From JALOAR01 sp964348605 (lineage in GTDB: Bacteria > Patescibacteriota > Minisyncoccia > UBA6257 > Colwellbacteraceae): a stretch of 9,406 bases of DNA. The position numbers were made by a program, and so were the translations under genes. The notes under the pieces were generated by a model, which saw nothing but the letters and a program-made list of their open reading frames with translations, did no database searches and was not told where the DNA came from. Shown piece by piece: positions 6,087 through 9,406 of this stretch. How positions within the stretch are numbered: position 1 is the stretch's first letter; each line of letters starts with the position of its first letter. Where the stretch lies: the NCBI GenBank assembly GCA_964348605.1, contig CAYGDC010000017.1, forward strand, positions 1 to 9,406, in the 5' to 3' direction.

Positions 6087-6121
6087 TTGCTCTTGTAGTT
6101 TTTCGCTATTACTATTAGATT

Positions 6122-6129
6122 AGTATAAA
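6122..6129. promoter_or_regulatory. Overlapping divergent -10-like boxes between pth and lepB
   Basis: The 52-bp divergent gap contains AGTATAAA (6122-6129). On the plus strand it gives TATAAA (6124-6129), nine bases before the lepB ATG, so a transcript would be nearly leaderless. On the minus strand it gives TATACT (6127-6122), about 36 bases before the pth start. No convincing -35 is present for either. Both genes need a promoter in this gap, which raises the prior, but the exact boxes are inference. Confidence 0.35.
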
Positions 6130-6138
6130 TTTTATTCT

Positions 6139-6672
6139 ATGAAAAAGATACCTCCTTTAATTTGGGAATTGCTTGAAGTGATTTTAATTGCCTCCCTGCC
6201 TCTTTTTATTATATTTCAATTTCTTGCTCGTCCATTTATTGTCCAAGGGGCTAGTATGGAGCCTAATTTTCAAAATGGCAATTATCTAATTATAGATATG
6301 GTTTCGTATAGATTTAATAGCCCAAACAGGGGAGATGTTGTGGTATTTCGCTATCCTGGTAACCGATCTTCATATTATATCAAGAGAATTATTGGCCTTC
6401 CTGGTGATCATGTCGCTTTACGCAACGGCGATGTGTTTGTGAATGGTGCTATCACCTCAGATAAGTATTTCCCTTTGGGAACTGATACGCTTGCTGCAAA
6501 CCAGACTGATTTTTATCTTATAGAAAATCAGTTTTTTGTTATGGGTGATAATCGCGCGATGAGTTTTGATTCAAGAAATTGGGGACCTCTTGAAAGAAGT
6601 GATATAATTGGGCCTGTAAGAATTAGAGTCTGGCCGTTATCTGAGCTTGAGCTTTTTAGAAGCTTAAATTAA
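6139..6672 (+). CDS. lepB: Signal peptidase I
   Basis: Membrane-anchored serine protease (S26A) that removes signal peptides from secreted proteins on the outer face of the membrane. One N-terminal membrane helix (~9-30) is followed by the catalytic domain. Conserved boxes are complete: VQGASMEPNF with nucleophile S39; NRGDVVVFRYP (63-73); YIKRIIGLPGDHV with the general base K82; and GDNRAMSFDSRNWGPL (136-151). The 177 residues match the compact form found in Gram-positive bacteria rather than the long two-helix E. coli enzyme. It is not a prepilin peptidase, so its nearness to pilus genes need not be functional. No SD precedes the ATG at 6139. hisS follows after 27 bases. Confidence 0.96.
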   Translation: MKKIPPLIWELLEVILIASLPLFIIFQFLARPFIVQGASMEPNFQNGNYLIIDMVSYRFNSPNRGDVVVFRYPGNRSSYYIKRIIGLPGDHVALRNGDVFVNGAITSDKYFPLGTDTLAANQTDFYLIENQFFVMGDNRAMSFDSRNWGPLERSDIIGPVRIRVWPLSELELFRSLN

Positions 6673-6699
6673 AACTTTTATATATGCATAACTATTAAA

Positions 6700-8043
6700 A
6701 TGGAGACTAACAAAGAAAAAAATAAAGAAGATAAGCTTTCTGCTAAAAAAAAGATTTCTTTCCAGACACCAAAAGGAATGAGAGATTTATTGCCGGGAGA
6801 ATATGTTTTTTGGGACAAAGCTTTAAGCGTGGCTTCTGATGTCGCTGATTTTTATGATTTTGGCCGAATTGAAACACCTATCTTAGAACACTCTGCTCTT
6901 TTTTCTCATGGCGTCGGCGTAAGCACTGACATAGTTGAAAAGGAGATGTATGTTCTAAAAACTAAAGGAGGGGATTCTTTAGCTTTGCGCCCAGAATCCA
7001 CAGCACCTGTTATGCGGTCATTTATTGAACATGGAATGAGCCATCTTCCCCAACCAGTAAAGCTTTGGTATTTTGGACCACATTTCAGGCACGAAAATCC
7101 GCAGTCTGGCAGATATAGGCAGCTTTATCAAATTGGTTTTGAAATTCTTGGAGGAGAATCTGATTCTGTTTTTGATGCTGAAATAATAATTGCAGCAGTG
7201 CGTTTTCTCGAAAAGATGAAAATTAAAAAGATCCTTCTTGAAATTAACAGCATTGGTTGTCGTCAATGCAGAAATCCATATAAGAAAAAACTACAAGATT
7301 TCTACCGCAAAAACATATTTTTATCTCGTGCAAAGAAAAATAAGACAGCCTGCAAAGACTGCGAGCGTAGATTAGAAACTAATCCTTTAAGGCTTTTGGA
7401 TTGCAAGGACTCAGACTGTGTTGAAATAAAATTAAGTGCGCCAAGTATCCTAGATAACCTTTGCTCTCCTTGCAGAACACATTTTAAGGGAGTGATTGAG
7501 TTTTTAGACATAGTTAAATTGCCGTATGCATTAAACCCTCATCTTGTTCGGGGGCTAGATTATTATAATCGCACAGTATTTGAAATTTTTACTGAAGGAG
7601 GAGGAGGCGCCTTAGGAGGTGGTGGGCGATATGACTATCTTGCTGAGATGATTGGTGGCAAAAGTACTCCTGCTGTTGGCGTAGCGCTTGGATTGGATAG
7701 AGTTATTAATGCGCTAAAAGAAAAAGAGGTGAATTACGAATTTAAAAAAAGAGAAAGAGCTTTTATTGCCTATATTGGAGATGCGGCTAAAAAAACAGCT
7801 TTTGCTCTTATTGAAGAATTTTATAAAAATGGAATAAAAATATCCTCAGCTCTTGGCAAAGATTCGCTACAGGCGCAATTGAAGGTTGCTGATAGAGAAA
7901 GGTGCCCTATTGCGCTTATTATTGGTCAAAAAGAAGTTTATGAAGAAACAATTATAATTCGCAATATGAGAACGGGAGAACAAGAAAATATTTCGATGAT
8001 AAAGGTGGCAGAGGAAATTAAAAAGAGACTGCATGGAAAATAA
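6700..8043 (+). CDS. hisS: Histidyl-tRNA synthetase
   Basis: Class II synthetase that charges tRNA-His. After a Lys/Glu-rich extension (1-20) the usual start TPKGMRDLLP (23-32) appears. Motif 2 is at FRHENPQSGRYRQLYQIGFE (129-148), the histidine signatures are LVRGLDYYNRTVFEI (282-296) and GGGGRYDYLAEMIGG (306-320), and motif 3 is VALGLDR (328-334). The C-terminal anticodon-binding domain spans ~353-445. The insertion between the two catalytic halves carries eight cysteines in four pairs (187/190, 218/221, 235/240, 255/258), a variant known from many bacterial HisRS that may bind metal; E. coli HisRS lacks most of them. The 447-residue length is normal. The gene's last 11 bases overlap the HIT gene, so translation of the two is probably coupled. 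Confidence 0.97.
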   Translation: METNKEKNKEDKLSAKKKISFQTPKGMRDLLPGEYVFWDKALSVASDVADFYDFGRIETPILEHSALFSHGVGVSTDIVEKEMYVLKTKGGDSLALRPESTAPVMRSFIEHGMSHLPQPVKLWYFGPHFRHENPQSGRYRQLYQIGFEILGGESDSVFDAEIIIAAVRFLEKMKIKKILLEINSIGCRQCRNPYKKKLQDFYRKNIFLSRAKKNKTACKDCERRLETNPLRLLDCKDSDCVEIKLSAPSILDNLCSPCRTHFKGVIEFLDIVKLPYALNPHLVRGLDYYNRTVFEIFTEGGGGALGGGGRYDYLAEMIGGKSTPAVGVALGLDRVINALKEKEVNYEFKKRERAFIAYIGDAAKKTAFALIEEFYKNGIKISSALGKDSLQAQLKVADRERCPIALIIGQKEVYEETIIIRNMRTGEQENISMIKVAEEIKKRLHGK

Positions 8044-8458
8044 TTGTTTATTTTGCAAGATAGTTGCTAAAATTATTCCTTCGGCGATAGTCTATGAAGA
8101 CGAGCATGTATTGGCTTTTTTAGATATTCACCCTATGTCTTCTGGCCATACTCTTGTGATTCCCAAAATTCACGCTGAAAACATCCTTGATTTACCAGAT
8201 ACTCAAATAGAGCCTTTTTTCCGGACGGTTAAAAAAGTTGTCGATTTATTGCGGAAAAGGCTTGGGCCTAAAGGGTTTACAATAGGCATAAATCACGGTA
8301 GAATGAGTGGACAAGCAATAGACCACTTACATGTTCATGTTGTACCTCGGTATGAGGGAGATGGGGGAGGGTCTTTGCATTTGGTCGTAAAAAATCCACC
8401 TCAAGAGAGTCTAGAAGTAATTCAGGCAAAACTTGTAGGGGAAATGATAGATAAATAA
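8033..8458 (+). CDS. HIT-family nucleotide hydrolase (HinT-like)
   Basis: Histidine-triad proteins hydrolyse nucleoside phosphoramidates or related nucleotidyl bonds through a covalent histidine-AMP intermediate. The catalytic triad motif is DHLHVHVVPR (97-106), with H98, H100 and H102. The N-terminus CLFCKIV holds the CxxC (C5/C8), which with H48 and H100 probably forms the structural zinc site seen in many HIT proteins. FLDIHPMSSGHTLVIPKIH (29-47 region) is the conserved nucleotide-pocket segment. The length of 141 residues is typical. The substrate cannot be told from sequence. It starts inside the hisS end (ATG at 8033, hisS stop at 8041-8043), which suits translational coupling; rpsU begins 13 bases after its stop. 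Confidence 0.95.
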   Translation: MENNCLFCKIVAKIIPSAIVYEDEHVLAFLDIHPMSSGHTLVIPKIHAENILDLPDTQIEPFFRTVKKVVDLLRKRLGPKGFTIGINHGRMSGQAIDHLHVHVVPRYEGDGGGSLHLVVKNPPQESLEVIQAKLVGEMIDK

Positions 8459-8471
8459 AAAAAAGAACAAA

Positions 8472-8687
8472 ATGCCAATCACAGTAAAAAAGAAGGAATC
8501 AGAATCAGCGGGGTCGCTTGTTTTTCGTTTTATAAAAAAAGTTCAACAATCGGGAGTGCTTTTAGAAGCTAAAAAAAGAAGATTTAAAAAAAGAGCTCCA
8601 AATAGTAGAACGCGACATGTTTCTGCCTTGCACAGACTCGCTAAAAAGAAAGAGTACGATAAAAAAAAGAAAGAAGGATTGATTTAA
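8472..8687 (+). CDS. rpsU: 30S ribosomal protein bS21
   Basis: Small, very basic protein of the 30S platform, next to the 3' end of 16S rRNA, where it affects translation initiation. The 71 residues match bS21 length. Family features are the LVFRFIKKVQQSGVLLEAKK block (16-35), corresponding to the usual ALRRFKR...GVL.E.RRR segment, then RRFKKRAP and a Lys/Arg-rich tail SALHRLAKKKEYDKKKK. The pairing with a downstream yqeY is a common bacterial arrangement and supports the call. Its upstream sequence is A-rich (AAAAAAAAGAACAAAATG) with no clear Shine-Dalgarno, unlike the rpsU genes of some lineages where bS21 governs its own SD-dependent translation. Confidence 0.93.
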   Translation: MPITVKKKESESAGSLVFRFIKKVQQSGVLLEAKKRRFKKRAPNSRTRHVSALHRLAKKKEYDKKKKEGLI

Positions 8688-8698
8688 TAAAACATTTT

Positions 8699-9142
8699 AT
8701 GTCTTTACAAGAGAGACTTTCTATTGATTTAAAAGCCGCTCTTAAAAATAGTGATGGTTTTAGAGTTGGTATTTTGCGTTTATTGTCTGCTGCGTTGCAA
8801 AACGAGACTATCTCTAAAAGAACTAATGGAATAGATATCGCTCTTACAGAAACAGAGGTTATAGGAATTTTAAAACGCGAAGCAAAAAAAAGAAAAGAAT
8901 CTATTGATATATTTAAGGGAGCGGGGCGCTTTGATCTTTCTGAAAACGAAGAAAAAGAGTTAATTATAATTCAAGAATATTTACCGCCAGAGGTTAGTCA
9001 TGAAGAAATTGAGGCGATGGCAAGAAAAATAATGGCTTCTGGTGTTACAGATTTTCCTACCTTAATGAAATCTGTTATTGCAGAATTTAAGGGAGCTGCA
9101 GACGGCAAACAAGTGGCAGAAATTGTTAAGTCTGTTTTGTAG
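8699..9142 (+). CDS. yqeY: GatB/YqeY domain protein
   Basis: Stand-alone relative of the helical tail domain of GatB, the amidotransferase subunit that makes Gln-tRNA-Gln or Asn-tRNA-Asn. The role of the free-standing form is not settled; tRNA binding is the usual suggestion. The 147 residues match the family. Visible signatures are LQERLSIDLKAALKN (3-17), GILRLLSAALQNE (24-36), ILKREAKKRKESIDIFKGAGR (56-76 region), EIIIQEYLPPE-like ELIIIQEYLPPE (86-97) and the C-terminal FKGAADGKQVAEIVKSVL. It begins 11 bases after rpsU and ends with TAG 8 bases before ybeY, so the three are probably one transcript. The ATG at 8699 has no SD but is the conserved family start. Confidence 0.94.
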   Translation: MSLQERLSIDLKAALKNSDGFRVGILRLLSAALQNETISKRTNGIDIALTETEVIGILKREAKKRKESIDIFKGAGRFDLSENEEKELIIIQEYLPPEVSHEEIEAMARKIMASGVTDFPTLMKSVIAEFKGAADGKQVAEIVKSVL

Positions 9143-9150
9143 TAAGTCTT

Positions 9151-9406
9151 ATGGAAAAAAAAATAAAAATAGCGGCAGAAACGATTTTAAAAATTTTGGG
9201 AATTTCTGGTCGCTCTTTAGAAATTTTTTTAGTTTCTGATGATGTTATGCGCGATATAAATACAAAATATCGCGGGAAAAACCAAATAACTAATGTTCTT
9301 TCTTTTGAAGCGGTAAATATGCCATGCCCCCCAGAGAACGCGCGCTCCTTGGGAACGATATATCTTGCGCCAAAATACATAACCAATCATAATGAAGATA
9401 TACGAT
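9151..9406 (+). CDS. ybeY: Endoribonuclease YbeY, N-terminal part (runs off the window)
   Basis: YbeY is a metal-dependent endoribonuclease needed for 16S rRNA 3'-end maturation and ribosome quality control. From the ATG at 9151 the frame stays open for 85 codons to the window edge. The key family segment is INTKYRGKNQITNVLSFE (about 37-54), matching YRGKDKPTNVLSF of E. coli, followed by LGTIYLAPKYI where most members have LGDI(V/L)I. The catalytic zinc histidines (HGxLHLxGYDH) lie beyond the edge, so activity cannot be judged. Placement after rpsU-yqeY suits a translation-related operon. It starts 8 bases after the yqeY stop, without a clear ribosome-binding site. Confidence 0.85.
   Translation, partial: MEKKIKIAAETILKILGISGRSLEIFLVSDDVMRDINTKYRGKNQITNVLSFEAVNMPCPPENARSLGTIYLAPKYITNHNEDIR

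Noticed and set aside
6139..6672. Signal peptidase gene as a dedicated pilin-processing enzyme
   Set aside because: Its S39/K82 catalytic boxes are those of S26 signal peptidase I; prepilin processing needs an aspartyl A24 enzyme, and pth separates it from the pilus genes.
7244..7477. Eight-cysteine insertion in HisRS as a novelty
   Set aside because: The same paired-cysteine pattern is known in HisRS from many bacteria; E. coli is the exception, so this is a known variant.
9262..9350. YbeY substitutions (TNVLSF and LGTI) as signs of lost function
   Set aside because: TNVLSF also occurs in E. coli YbeY. LGTI instead of LGDI is a mild change, and the catalytic histidines are outside the window, so nothing can be concluded.
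9126..9386. Minus-strand open frame of 86 codons at the right end
   Set aside because: It is the shadow of the plus-strand ybeY start, whose YRGKNQITNVLSFE motif is recognisable; the minus-strand product resembles nothing.

Overview
The window looks like a piece of a Candidate Phyla Radiation (Patescibacteria) genome, most likely Parcubacteria. Reasons: AT-rich, tightly packed genes; a pilB-pilC-pilM/N type IV pilus cluster with no outer-membrane components; a Lys/Arg-rich bS21; an rpsU-yqeY-ybeY run; almost no Shine-Dalgarno sequences; and intergenic DNA full of short GC-rich palindromes. UGA is used as a stop (pth), which argues against the lineages that read UGA as glycine. The placement is inference; there is no rRNA marker here.

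Layout. Positions 1-70 hold what may be the C-terminal tail of an upstream protein, possibly a pilin. Positions 71-444 are a non-coding, repeat-rich stretch: two diverged ~95-bp direct repeats and at least five hairpins. From 445 to 5591, four plus-strand genes form a type IV pilus cluster: an unrecognised multi-pass membrane protein, the assembly ATPase PilB, the platform protein PilC, and a 510-residue protein that joins a PilM-like actin-fold domain to a PilN-like membrane domain. pth (peptidyl-tRNA hydrolase) lies on the minus strand, overlaps the pilM/N end by 30 bp and is divergent from the next gene. From 6139 to the window end, plus-strand housekeeping genes follow: lepB, hisS, a HIT-family hydrolase, rpsU, yqeY and the start of ybeY, which runs off the window.

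How the genes fit together. PilB powers pilin polymerisation through the PilC platform, and the PilM/N protein would be the inner-membrane alignment element. No pilO, pilP, pilQ or pilT is visible. LepB processes general secreted proteins and is not the prepilin peptidase. The second block serves translation: histidine charging (HisS), peptidyl-tRNA recycling (Pth), a small-subunit protein (bS21) and rRNA maturation (YbeY), with YqeY related to the tRNA-dependent amidotransferase tail domain.

Most gene content is ordinary for this kind of genome. The points most worth a second look are the PilM-PilN fusion with apparently degenerated ATP-binding motifs, the palindrome-rich repeat region, the unknown membrane protein heading the pilus cluster, and a shared TATAAATTTT box just upstream of two start codons, which suggests leaderless transcripts.
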